5,337 nucleotides of DNA from Actinomycetota bacterium (GCA_003140115.1 PLIQ01000342.1:3882-9218); one strand, 5' to 3'. Shown: positions 1 to 4,844, counted from the first letter of the stretch. Translations and numbers: made by a program. The notes: generated by a model not told the origin, from the letters alone.

Positions 1-129
1 GGCCTGGCCGGCCGCACCGGTGCGCTGAGCCCGGGCCTGGCCGCGGACCTAGTCGTCTGCGACGGCGATTTCCGTCCTCGTGCGGTGATGCGCCGAGGCC
101 AGTGGCTGGCCGGGCCCGCCGGTTATTAA
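1..129 (+). CDS. nagA: C-terminal end of an amidohydrolase, probably N-acetylglucosamine-6-phosphate deacetylase (partial)
   Basis: The window opens inside this gene in frame 1; 42 residues remain before a TAA stop. The tail has the pattern usual at the end of metal-dependent amidohydrolases: a G-x-L-x-P-G-L-A-A-D-L-V-V strand, where the composite beta-domain closes after the TIM barrel, followed by V-M-R-R-G-Q-W-L. The combination of LAADLVV, an acidic turn and a VMRRGxW ending is typical of actinobacterial NagA. NagA hydrolyses N-acetylglucosamine-6-phosphate to glucosamine-6-phosphate and acetate in the cytoplasm, in amino-sugar and cell-wall recycling. The metal-binding and catalytic residues lie upstream of the window, so another amidohydrolase (dihydroorotase- or imidazolonepropionase-like) cannot be excluded. 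The gene converges on the minus-strand gene that ends at 158, with 28 bp between the two stops and no obvious hairpin. Confidence 0.6.
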   Translation, partial: GLAGRTGALSPGLAADLVVCDGDFRPRAVMRRGQWLAGPAGY

Positions 130-157
130 AGACCAGTCGCGGCCCGTGGCGGCGCGG

Positions 158-895
158 TCAGCCGCTGCTGCGGACCGAGCCGGTGAGCGGCCCGGTGGCC
201 GAGCTGACCTCGCAGACCACCGTGCGGACGCCCGCCTGCCAGGCGTCCTGGTCCGGATAGACGAACTGCTGGGTCAGGCCCGCGGTCAGCAACTGCGGGT
301 TCACGTAGCCCGCGATCCGGTTGGCGCAGCCGCTGTTCGCCTGCTGCTGCACGACCGCGCTGCCAGGCCAGGACGATCCGGTCAGGCGGAACGTCGCGAA
401 CACTTCCGCGCCGTGCGGCGTGGCGCAGGACAAGATCGTGAACGAGAGTCCGTTCGTTGAAGAATTGAGGCACTCGCCCGTTCGCAGGCCGAATACGGCG
501 GGGGCCGGCCGGTACGTGACGATGGTCTTGGTCCGGAAGCCGTGGGTCGACACGACCAGGACGCCGGCCGCCACGGCCGCGGCGAGCAGGACGACGATCA
601 CGCCCGCCACGACCAGCCGGCTGACGCCGCGGCCTTCCCCGGCGTGTTCGTCGGCGGCCGGCTCGTGATCCGCATCCAGGCTGGCGATCGTGCTCTCGCC
701 GAGGGCTGGCCCGGAGGGCTCCGGAACCACCCCTTCCAGCGGCAAGGGTTCCAGCGACAAGGGTTCCGGCGTCATGGGCTCCAGCGAGATGGGCTCCAGC
801 GAGATGGGTTCCAGCGCCATAGGCTCGGTCGCGGCCGGCTCGGGAGTTGCCGGTTCCGACGCAGACCCGCTGCTGACCCCCGCAGGCGCAGCCAT
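158..895 (-). CDS. Single-pass membrane protein with a Septum_form-like extracytoplasmic domain and a xSLEP repeat tail
   Basis: The product is 245 residues. Residues 1-90 are low-complexity and rich in Pro, Glu and Ala; residues 16-55 are built from xSLEP-type pentapeptides. A hydrophobic segment at about 94-116 follows Arg93 and should span the membrane with the tail inside. The outer part holds four cysteines (142, 157, 190, 228) in the order G-E-C-L, S-C-A-T-P-H-G-A-E-V-F-A, G-C-A-N and V-V-C-E-V. The C-x-x-P-H-x-A-E-V-F core with a later W-x-x-G-x-R-x-x-x-C matches the Septum_form (PF13845) pattern. The cysteines probably form two disulfides outside the cell. The family's biochemical role is poorly defined, and the name should not be read as proof of a part in division. 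The ATG is supported by GGAGG four bases upstream. On the minus strand about 30 bp further up, GGAACC followed by GTAC could be an ECF-type promoter, but this is weak. Confidence 0.8.
   Translation of the reverse strand: MAAPAGVSSGSASEPATPEPAATEPMALEPISLEPISLEPMTPEPLSLEPLPLEGVVPEPSGPALGESTIASLDADHEPAADEHAGEGRGVSRLVVAGVIVVLLAAAVAAGVLVVSTHGFRTKTIVTYRPAPAVFGLRTGECLNSSTNGLSFTILSCATPHGAEVFATFRLTGSSWPGSAVVQQQANSGCANRIAGYVNPQLLTAGLTQQFVYPDQDAWQAGVRTVVCEVSSATGPLTGSVRSSG
731..835 (-). repeat. 15-bp in-frame tandem repeat encoding xSLEP pentapeptides
   Basis: Seven consecutive 15-bp units start at 731, 746, 761, 776, 791, 806 and 821. The units at 776 and 791 are identical (GGGCTCCAGCGAGAT on the plus strand), the neighbours differ at a few positions, and the unit at 821 is the most diverged. 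Read on the minus strand they encode AATEP, MALEP, ISLEP, ISLEP, MTPEP, LSLEP and LPLEG at residues 21-55. Because the unit is a multiple of three, copy-number change would lengthen or shorten the cytoplasmic tail without breaking the frame. The identical adjacent pair suggests a recent duplication. Confidence 0.9.
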
Positions 896-1046
896 CCGCC
901 CTCCATCACGTACAGTGCCCGCCGCGTCCGGTTCCCAAGGCCGGCCCTCTGGTCGAGCCGACGCACCATCAGCCTCGAAGGTGCGCCTCCGCCCCTAGTA
1001 GTTCCCATCATTTGAAAAACGACACATTCCCCCAAACGGAGTCTGT

Positions 1047-1071
1047 TCCTGTCCGCCCTGGGCGGACAGGA
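1047..1071 (-). terminator. Strong hairpin just past the kinase gene, probable terminator
   Basis: CCTGTCCGCC at 1048-1057 pairs perfectly with GGCGGACAGG at 1061-1070 around a 3-nt loop, with one further T-A pair (1047/1071), giving an 11-bp GC-rich stem. It lies about 70 bp beyond the stop of the minus-strand kinase gene and about 150 bp before the start of the next minus-strand gene, where a terminator is expected. No T-run follows on the minus strand; a run of five A lies beside it on the plus strand (1074-1078). Many actinobacterial terminators lack a U-tract. The rest of 896-1139 shows no gene, only promoter-like AT-richer sequence around 1000-1045. Confidence 0.55.
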
Positions 1072-1139
1072 GCAAAAACCCTGAATGTCGCACCCCGCCC
1101 GAGGCGCGCCCGGGAACGGGGCCAGTGGTACAGGCAGCG

Positions 1140-2069
1140 TCAGCCGGTCCCGGCACGACGGAGGCGCTCGCGGGCCTCATTCTCGGAGAGCGAGACGACC
1201 GGTTGTCCGACCGCGTACTGGTACTTGGCGTCGTAGGCCCGCGTCCAGACACCCGCCGCCCATGACCGCTGGAGTTCGTCCGCGCTGAACTGCCTGCCAC
1301 GGGCGTCCCCGTAGGTCGAGAGGAATTGCTCAGTTTCCTCGACGGTGGCCAGTTCGTTCGCGCTGATAGTCGAATACAGCGCGGCAGCGAACCCGGCCAG
1401 GACGGCTTCGCTGTCGGCGGTCACGCTGTCCCAGTCGTGAACCACCAGCAGGTCGTCGCCCCTCCAGCGCAGGTTGTCGGCCAGCCAGTCGCAGTGGCCG
1501 ATCACGGTTTCGGACCCGCCGGCTTGCAGCCGGTCACGGGCGCGGCGCCCGGCGTCGTCGATCCACCCGGGCCCCGCCACCGCGTTGAGGTTGACGGCAG
1601 AGTCCTCGGAACGCGGCCAAAGGCCGGCCTCGGCGTGATTCCAGGCCGCCCACGACGGTGCCGGGTCCAGACTGGACACCTCGACAGGCCGCGGGGCGAG
1701 CTTGACCAGCCGCGCGAATGCCTCAGCGAACGCCCACGCCGCGCGATCCGCGCTCGGCAGTATGGCGCCGCCGGGAACGTCGGTCTCGGCGGTAGCCACG
1801 TCGTCTCCGAAGGGGACGGCGCCCGTAAGCGGCTCAGGGCACGGATAGCCGGACTCGAACAGCCGACGCTGGACTTCCACGCATGCCGCCACCCGCGGCG
1901 AACCGGGGCGCACCTTGACCACGACCGCCCGGTCATCACCCAGCCGGAGCCCGATCACCGCAGAGAGGTGACCGGACCTGAAGATCTCATCGGCAGGCGC
2001 GCTGCCGAGATGCTCGAGGCACCACTGAGCAAGGCGACCAGGATCGACATCACGCGCGCGAGATGACAT
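1140..2069 (-). CDS. Aminoglycoside phosphotransferase (APH)-family small-molecule kinase
   Basis: The product is 309 residues with the APH/choline-kinase fold (PF01636). An N-lobe strand pair (S-G-H-L-S-A-V-I-G-L-R-L) leads to V-V-V-K-V, whose Lys52 is the likely ATP-phosphate anchor. The catalytic Brenner loop is H-C-D-W-L-A-D-N at 192-199 (HxDxxxxN), with Asp194 as the expected base. The metal-binding D-W-D comes next, in V-V-H-D-W-D at 209-214. The family transfers phosphate from ATP or GTP to a hydroxyl of a small substrate. No substrate-specific signature is visible, so resistance should not be assumed. The ATG at 2069 has GAGG eight bases upstream. An in-frame ATG at 2087 (315 aa) is possible but has a poorer ribosome site. 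Extension to 2279 is unlikely because it would read through the 26-bp palindrome and the divergent gene. The gene is divergent from the small membrane protein and probably shares its operator. Confidence 0.85.
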   Translation of the reverse strand: MSSRARDVDPGRLAQWCLEHLGSAPADEIFRSGHLSAVIGLRLGDDRAVVVKVRPGSPRVAACVEVQRRLFESGYPCPEPLTGAVPFGDDVATAETDVPGGAILPSADRAAWAFAEAFARLVKLAPRPVEVSSLDPAPSWAAWNHAEAGLWPRSEDSAVNLNAVAGPGWIDDAGRRARDRLQAGGSETVIGHCDWLADNLRWRGDDLLVVHDWDSVTADSEAVLAGFAAALYSTISANELATVEETEQFLSTYGDARGRQFSADELQRSWAAGVWTRAYDAKYQYAVGQPVVSLSENEARERLRRAGTG

Positions 2070-2104
2070 CTGATCATCCTCGCTCATCAACGCGACTACC
2101 ACCA

Positions 2105-2134
2105 TTGACAAGCCGACTATCAATATGATATCAA
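2105..2134 (+). promoter_or_regulatory. Probable sigma-70-type promoter of the small membrane protein gene
   Basis: A perfect TTGACA (-35) lies at 2105-2110 and is followed 18 bp later by TATCAA at 2129-2134 as a plausible -10. Transcription would start near 2141, about 44 nt before the ATG at 2185. The -10 lies inside the 26-bp palindrome, the usual geometry for a repressor that blocks RNA polymerase. TATGAT at 2124-2129 is a better hexamer, but its 13-bp spacing is too short for this -35. Confidence 0.5.
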
Positions 2135-2142
2135 ATTGATAG
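2117..2142. promoter_or_regulatory. 26-bp near-perfect palindromic operator between divergent genes
   Basis: The element is centred between 2129 and 2130, with TGATATCA as its core and flanks CTATCAAT / ATTGATAG. Twelve of thirteen pairs are complementary; the only mismatch is A2125 against A2134. It is strikingly AT-rich in a GC-rich window and lies between the APH kinase (minus) and the small membrane protein (plus), overlapping the -10 of the plus promoter. A dimeric repressor site is the simplest reading and could control both genes. No regulator gene is visible next to it, so the binding protein is unknown. Confidence 0.7.
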
Positions 2143-2184
2143 GTGATCGGGCAGCCGACACCACACTCAGCAGGAGGCATCCCG

Positions 2185-2472
2185 ATGAACGCATACGACG
2201 ACAACACCGCTGCGAAACGCCTGCGCAGGTGGTGGCTGACTCCTCCGCGACCCGGCCTGCAACGCCTGATCAGCCCCATTGAGTACCGTCACATCCGCCC
2301 CTTCGGGGTCGCGCATATTGCCGGTGGCAGTGTCGCGGCCGCTGCGGGCGTCATATGCCTCGGGTACGGCGTCTACGGATGGGCAGCCTTCTTCCTGGCT
2401 GTCGCGGCGGCGCATCTTGCGGGTGGCTACTGGTTCCTCACCATCGATCGCTCCGCACCTGCCCGAACCTGA
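2185..2472 (+). CDS. Small two-helix membrane protein, function unknown
   Basis: The product is 95 residues. A basic N-terminal part (K-R-L-R-R-W-W, then R-P-G-L-Q-R-L-I-S-P-I-E-Y) is followed by two hydrophobic segments at about 40-60 and 62-82, the second ending in A-G-G-Y-W-F-L-T-I. The basic residues before the first helix favour an N-in, C-in hairpin in the inner membrane. I do not recognise a named family, though small proteins of this layout are common in actinomycetes. The start is well fixed: AGGAGG at 2172-2177 lies seven bases before the ATG. An in-frame GTG at 2143 would lie in the operator and has no ribosome site. The stop is 18 bp before the DUF3046 GTG, so the two may be cotranscribed. 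Expression is probably controlled by the palindrome at 2117-2142. Confidence 0.75.
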   Translation: MNAYDDNTAAKRLRRWWLTPPRPGLQRLISPIEYRHIRPFGVAHIAGGSVAAAAGVICLGYGVYGWAAFFLAVAAAHLAGGYWFLTIDRSAPART

Positions 2473-2490
2473 GGGCAGTACCCTGTCCAG

Positions 2491-2685
2491 GTGCGCTTGA
2501 CGGAATTCTGGGCCCGGATGAGGGCACAGTTCGGGGACGTGTACGCCCAAAGCGTGGCCAAGGACTACGTGTTCGAGAAGCTGGACGGCCGCACGATCGA
2601 GCGTGCGCTGGCGGACGGGGAAGACGCCAAGAAGGTCTGGCGGGCGGTCTGCGACACATTCGACGTGCCGCAGCGGCTGCGCTAA
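2491..2685 (+). CDS. DUF3046 family protein
   Basis: The product is 64 residues starting with GTG. The sequence fits DUF3046 (PF11248) along its whole length: M-R-L-T-E-F-W at the start, an F-G-x-x-Y-A-x-S-x-A-x-D-Y segment, L-x-G-R-T-I-E-x-A-L in the middle, and V-W-R-A-V-C-D-x-F-D-V-P-x-R-L at the end. The family is actinobacterial, short and of unknown function. It is often encoded immediately before recA, as with Rv2738c next to recA in Mycobacterium tuberculosis. Here the order and strand relative to recA are kept, but about 2.2 kb of other genes lies between them. The GTG start is chosen from the family's conserved N-terminus; the ribosome site is weak (GAGGG about 14 bases upstream), so it may be translated by coupling with the gene that ends at 2472. 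Its last five codons form the first unit of the tandem repeat that follows. Confidence 0.9.
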   Translation: MRLTEFWARMRAQFGDVYAQSVAKDYVFEKLDGRTIERALADGEDAKKVWRAVCDTFDVPQRLR

Positions 2686-2758
2686 AGAGCTTCAGCGGCT
2701 GCGCTAGAAGAGTTCGGCCGCTGCGTTGGAGGAGTTCAGCGGCGGCCTAACGCTTCGA
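2671..2758 (+). repeat. Degenerate 22-bp tandem repeat that includes the DUF3046 stop
   Basis: Three adjacent 22-bp units begin at 2671, 2693 and 2715, and a fourth diverged unit begins at 2737. Unit 1 is the end of the DUF3046 coding sequence (CAGCGGCTGCGCTAA, Q-R-L-R-stop) plus seven bases. Unit 2 keeps the first 14 bases identical. Unit 3 has drifted further, and only the start of unit 4 matches. The array looks like a slippage duplication of the gene's 3' end. It runs into the stop of the convergent minus-strand gene (2747-2749). GCCGCTG at 2717-2723 can pair with CAGCGGC at 2737-2743, so the array may also act as a weak bidirectional terminator. Confidence 0.75.
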
Positions 2759-3139
2759 GGTGTTGACCTTGTCCGCGGCGACCTTGAGGATCACGCGGCC
2801 CTGCGGGCCGATGGGGTTGGTGTACTCGTGGCCGTTGTACTTGAGCGAGAGCTCGTCGATGTGCTGCCGGGCCGGCTCGCCGCCGATGGTCTCAACCACA
2901 TGCCCGCGAACTTCGGCCCAGTCGTAGTCGCTGTCGCCGCGGATCAGCACAGTGATGCGCGGGTCACGGGCCACGTTCCGGGCCCTCTGCCGCTGCGGTT
3001 CGGTGTTGACCAGCACGTGCTCGCCGTCCGTGTCGATCCAGGTGAGCAGCGCCTGCGGCTGCCCGTTCGGCATCAGGGTCACCACCGTGGCCAGGTTCCT
3101 GCCCTTGGCCAGCCGGATCACGTCCTCGTCGAGCGGCAT
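2747..3139 (-). CDS. PPOX-class F420-type oxidoreductase (pyridoxamine 5'-phosphate oxidase fold)
   Basis: The product is 130 residues, the usual size of the single-domain split-barrel family related to Rv1155 (F420-dependent FDOR-B, PF01243). Landmarks are L-A-T-V-V-T-L-M-P-N-G-Q-P-Q at about 16-29, the strand H-V-L-V-N-T at 41-46, the cofactor-phosphate segment R-x-R-A-R-N-V-A-R-D-P-R-I-T-V at about 50-64, W-A-E-V-R-G-H-V at 74-81, and a late helix with H-I-D-E-L-S-x-K-Y-N-G-H at 93-104. Such proteins reduce or bind small molecules with deazaflavin F420 or a flavin in the cytoplasm; F420 is likelier in an actinomycete, but the cofactor is inferred. The start at 3139 has GAGGAG seven bases upstream. 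The open frame extends to 3526, but that part is out-of-frame TetR-like remnant. The gene is convergent with DUF3046. Confidence 0.85.
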   Translation of the reverse strand: MPLDEDVIRLAKGRNLATVVTLMPNGQPQALLTWIDTDGEHVLVNTEPQRQRARNVARDPRITVLIRGDSDYDWAEVRGHVVETIGGEPARQHIDELSLKYNGHEYTNPIGPQGRVILKVAADKVNTSKR

Positions 3140-3215
3140 CCGAACTCTCCTCACAGCTAGATCTGATGGCCGTTCCGTCGGTCGGCCTGACTCGTGCCGA
3201 TGGTAGTCCGCGCCA

Positions 3216-3234
3216 GCCGACGTGCCGCGTCGGC
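3216..3234 (-). terminator. GC-rich hairpin after the TetR-like remnant
   Basis: GCCGACG at 3216-3222 pairs with CGTCGGC at 3228-3234 around a 5-nt loop, giving a perfect 7-bp stem. On the minus strand it lies just past the last stop of the TetR-like remnant (3241) and about 75 bp before the PPOX ribosome site. It fits a terminator separating the two units, though it has no U-tract and could be chance in such GC-rich DNA. Confidence 0.35.
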
Positions 3235-3240
3235 CCCGGC

Positions 3241-3570
3241 CTAAAAGCCGCGCGGGATCGTCGACGTCAATCGGTCGGCCTGAGCTGTGCCGTCGCGTTG
3301 CGCACCGCCAATGGTTCGCGTTCGGGCAGGTCGCGGTGCTTCGTGCAGGGCCTCGGCCAGGTGCGGGTGCTCGCCCGGTCGGCGACGTGCTGCAGGTAAG
3401 CGCCTGGCGTTGGAGGGCGGACGCGCTGATGCCGATCTCGTTCTGGACATAGGCGGCAGTCAGGGCGGTCATGACGGCGAACGCCGTGAGCTTGGCCGCG
3501 ACGGATGCGGGGTGATCCTTCAGCACGGCCAGGACGTACTCCAGAAGGTCGGCGGCACGAGACCGAACAC
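3241..3570 (-). pseudogene. Degraded TetR-like regulator (C-terminal domain only, frame broken)
   Basis: No single frame gives a sensible protein, but three minus-strand frames joined in order do. The first (about 3541-3402) reads E-Y-V-L-A-V-L-K-D-H-P, then a hydrophobic helix ending T-A-A-Y-V-Q-N-E-I-G. The second (about 3401-3377) reads A-Y-L-Q-H-V-A-D. The third (3375 to the stop at 3241) reads G-E-H-P-H-L-A-E-A-L-H-E-A. A helix ending in xxYVxxE, then AYLxHVAD, then GEHPHLAxAL is the pattern of a TetR C-terminal ligand-binding domain (TetR_C-type). Frame changes near 3400 and 3377 are both needed. The N-terminal helix-turn-helix is absent: upstream there is an in-frame stop near 3626, then the operator and the hydrolase start. 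AGGAG at 3573-3577 with GTG at 3568-3570 may be the relic start. Sequencing errors could explain the frame changes but not the missing half. The TetR assignment is by pattern only. Confidence 0.5.
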
Positions 3571-3583
3571 TGCTCCTGAAGGG

Positions 3584-3612
3584 ATAGTCTAGTTTGCGAA
3601 CGATGTTTGCAA
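3584..3612 (-). promoter_or_regulatory. Candidate minus-strand promoter of the TetR-like remnant
   Basis: On the minus strand TTGCAA (3612-3607) is followed 17 bp later by GACTAT (3589-3584). TAGACT (3591-3586), at 15 bp, is an alternative -10. The -35 lies inside the 23-bp inverted repeat, so a bound repressor would have covered it, as expected for autoregulation by a TetR protein. The hexamers are only partial matches. Confidence 0.35.
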
Positions 3613-3614
3613 AC
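3592..3614. promoter_or_regulatory. 23-bp inverted repeat, probable TetR-type operator
   Basis: The form is GTTTGCnAACnnnGTTnGCAAAC: nine of eleven half-site pairs are complementary around the central base, and GTTTGCAAAC at 3605-3614 is itself a perfect 10-bp palindrome. It lies between the TetR-like remnant (minus) and the alpha/beta hydrolase (plus), 36 bp before the hydrolase's first ATG. This size and position are typical of TetR operators in divergent regulator/enzyme pairs. With the local regulator broken, the site is either orphaned or used by a paralogue elsewhere. Confidence 0.65.
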
Positions 3615-3649
3615 CTATCCGCGGCTCACCAGGGCGCGACGCACCAATC

Positions 3650-4459
3650 ATGGCAGGCGCAAGGATGACGATCACGGCAAGAGCGGCAGACGGCACCGAT
3701 GTGCGCGCGATCGACGAAGGCCACGGCCCCGTCATACTGGTCATCCATCCCGGGCTTGATGACGGCAGGTCGTGGAGCAAGGTCGCGGCGCAGCTATCGC
3801 CCCGGTTCAGGGTGGTGCGCATCGTGCGGCACCACTACCGGCTGGACCTTCCAGCCGGTAGCTACTCGATATCGCGGGAAGTCGAGGACGTCCTCGCACT
3901 GGCGCAAGCAATCGGGGAGCCGATGGTGATAGTCGGCCATTCCTCCGGCGCCGTGGTCGCCCTGGAGGCGCTCGCGGCCTCGCCCAGCACGTTCGCGGGC
4001 GCGGTCCTCTTCGAACCCCCGGTCGCCACCGGCCTACCTGACCCCTCCAGAAGCGCGGCGCTCGCCATGGCCAATGCGGCAGTGGCGGACGGCAAGCCCG
4101 GCAAGGCTGCGCAGATCTTCATCCGGGACATCGTGGGCATGCCAGCGTTCTCCGCACGGATGCTCCGGCTAGTAGTGCCAGTCCTCCCACGTCTGCGAGT
4201 CCTCATCCCGCGGCAGATCCGCGACCTTGACGGCGTCGGCCTGCGCCTGGACGCCTACGCCGAGATCACCACACCTGCGGTGCTCCTCGGGGGTGAGCGC
4301 AGCCCTGCACACCTGGCGCAGTCGCTGGACGCGCTGGCTACCGTCATGCCGCACGCTGAGCGGGTGACGCTGCCTCGTCGCGACCATTTCGCCAATCGCA
4401 AAGCACCCGCCGAGGTGGCCCGAGTCATCGAGGCCCTTGCTCGACAGGTCCTGCACTGA
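3650..4459 (+). CDS. Alpha/beta hydrolase
   Basis: The product is 269 residues of the alpha/beta hydrolase fold (Abhydrolase_6-like). The early strand V-I-L-V-I-H-P-G-L-D-D-G at 28-39 gives the oxyanion-hole HPG. The nucleophile elbow G-H-S-S-G at 96-100 places the catalytic Ser at 98. The strand A-V-L-F-E-P-P at 118-124 and L-L-G-G-E-R-S-P at 212-219 supply candidate acids (Glu121 or Glu216). The catalytic His is probably His246 in R-R-D-H-F-A, followed by the usual A-P-x-E-V-A helix. The protein has no signal peptide and should be cytoplasmic. The substrate cannot be told; esterase or C-C hydrolase activity is typical of the fold. An ATG at 3665, with AGG seven bases upstream, is about as likely as 3650, and its N-terminus (M-T-I-T-A-R-A-A-D-G) looks more like family members. 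The gene is probably controlled from the inverted repeat at 3592-3614. Confidence 0.88.
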   Translation: MAGARMTITARAADGTDVRAIDEGHGPVILVIHPGLDDGRSWSKVAAQLSPRFRVVRIVRHHYRLDLPAGSYSISREVEDVLALAQAIGEPMVIVGHSSGAVVALEALAASPSTFAGAVLFEPPVATGLPDPSRSAALAMANAAVADGKPGKAAQIFIRDIVGMPAFSARMLRLVVPVLPRLRVLIPRQIRDLDGVGLRLDAYAEITTPAVLLGGERSPAHLAQSLDALATVMPHAERVTLPRRDHFANRKAPAEVARVIEALARQVLH

Positions 4460-4694
4460 GGCTCGCGCGGGCCGCTGCGCCCTCCGGTAAGCCGTCGAAC
4501 GGGCAACTGAGGAATGACCTCAGGGCGTCCTTAATCAGGGCCACCATCGAGAGCAGGTTGCAACTATCGGTCACGGTCATAGCCACCACAGCACCCAAGA
4601 CGATCTTGGTGACAGGTATCGCCGGGATGTGGCAACTATCGCTGGGCGTCACAGTTTCCGCGAATTTTCCAGTCGTCTTCGGCGTGTCGCTCAT
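4425..4694 (-). CDS. Doubtful 89-residue ORF divergent from recA
   Basis: An open frame of 89 codons starts at ATG 4694, beside the SOS box, and overlaps the hydrolase 3' end by 35 bp. It begins M-S-D-T-P-K-T-T-G-K-F, has a moderately hydrophobic middle (K-I-V-L-G-A-V-V-A-M) and contains three Ser-Cys pairs (D-S-C-H, D-S-C-N, L-S-C-P), two of them encoded by a repeated GATAGTTGC. I recognise no family. There is no clear ribosome site. About 71% of codons end in G or C, lower than I would expect for a gene in DNA this rich. GC-rich DNA often carries chance open frames, so this may be noncoding. If real, it could share the LexA site with recA. In-frame starts further upstream (to 4772) lie in the recA promoter and are less likely. 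Confidence 0.25.
   Translation of the reverse strand: MSDTPKTTGKFAETVTPSDSCHIPAIPVTKIVLGAVVAMTVTDSCNLLSMVALIKDALRSFLSCPFDGLPEGAAARASLSAGPVEQGPR
4507..4523 (+). terminator. Small hairpin downstream of the hydrolase
   Basis: CTGAGG at 4507-4512 pairs perfectly with CCTCAG at 4518-4523 around a 5-nt loop, about 50 bp after the hydrolase stop. The sequence GGCGTCCTT follows, without a real T-run. It is a plausible weak terminator separating the hydrolase from recA. Confidence 0.35.
4560..4641 (+). repeat. 10-bp direct repeat GCAACTATCG, two copies 72 bp apart
   Basis: Copies lie at 4560-4569 and 4632-4641, both upstream of the recA promoter. GGTCACGGTCA also occurs twice, at 4569-4579 (abutting the first copy) and at 4758-4768 in the recA leader. 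The 72-bp spacing is a multiple of three in the doubtful minus-strand ORF, where the repeat encodes D-S-C. It could be a regulatory half-site pair or simply chance. Confidence 0.5.
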
Positions 4695-4697
4695 GAT

Positions 4698-4711
4698 CGA
4701 ATACACGTTCG
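4698..4711 (+). promoter_or_regulatory. LexA (SOS) box of recA
   Basis: CGAATACACGTTCG differs at one base from the actinobacterial LexA consensus CGAAC-N4-GTTCG (T for C at 4702), and the base before it is the T that usually extends the site. It ends three bases before the TATAGT -10 element, so bound LexA would block polymerase. This predicts DNA-damage induction of recA. Confidence 0.82.
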
Positions 4712-4714
4712 CTC

Positions 4715-4720
4715 TATAGT
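4715..4720 (+). promoter_or_regulatory. -10 element of the SOS-controlled recA promoter
   Basis: TATAGT matches TATAAT at five of six positions and lies just downstream of the LexA box. No good -35 hexamer is seen 16-18 bp upstream (CATGAT at 17 bp), which is common when the LexA box fills the spacer. Transcription would start near 4727, leaving a leader of about 210 nt before the recA ATG. Confidence 0.65.
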
Positions 4721-4844
4721 GGAGCCAAAGTAAGTGATCCCGGCCGCTGACGCCGCGGGTCACGGTCACCAAGTTTCTCCGCGGACGAGCCCTGCGCGGT
4801 GCTCGGCAGAAATGTCGGTGGCGGCGCGTAGCGTGTCCACCGAT

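Noticed and set aside
905..985. Possible tRNA on either strand, from CGGTTCCC and GGTCGAGCC motifs and a CACCA end
   Set aside because: No 7-bp acceptor stem, anticodon arm or proper T-arm can be drawn around these motifs.
321..1015. Plus-strand open frames opposite the Septum_form-like gene
   Set aside because: They are antisense shadows; the minus-strand frame has the ribosome site, membrane helix and conserved cysteine pattern.
1047..1071. Regulator operator instead of a terminator
   Set aside because: The long GC-rich stem with a 3-nt loop, placed just after a stop codon, fits a terminator better, though an operator role cannot be fully excluded.
1326..2066. 246-codon plus-strand frame opposite the kinase
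   Set aside because: It has no recognisable motif, and the minus strand carries the full APH catalytic signature.
2070..2279. N-terminal extension of the APH kinase to 2279
   Set aside because: It would read through the palindromic operator and the start of the divergent membrane protein, shows no family similarity, and a good ribosome site supports the start at 2069.
2671..2758. CRISPR array
   Set aside because: The 22-bp units are directly adjacent with no spacers and diverge steadily, so this is a plain tandem repeat.
3140..3526. N-terminal extension of the PPOX protein to 3526
   Set aside because: GAGGAG lies seven bases before the ATG at 3139, the remaining 130 residues match the family's normal length, and the extra part is a shifted frame of the TetR-like remnant.
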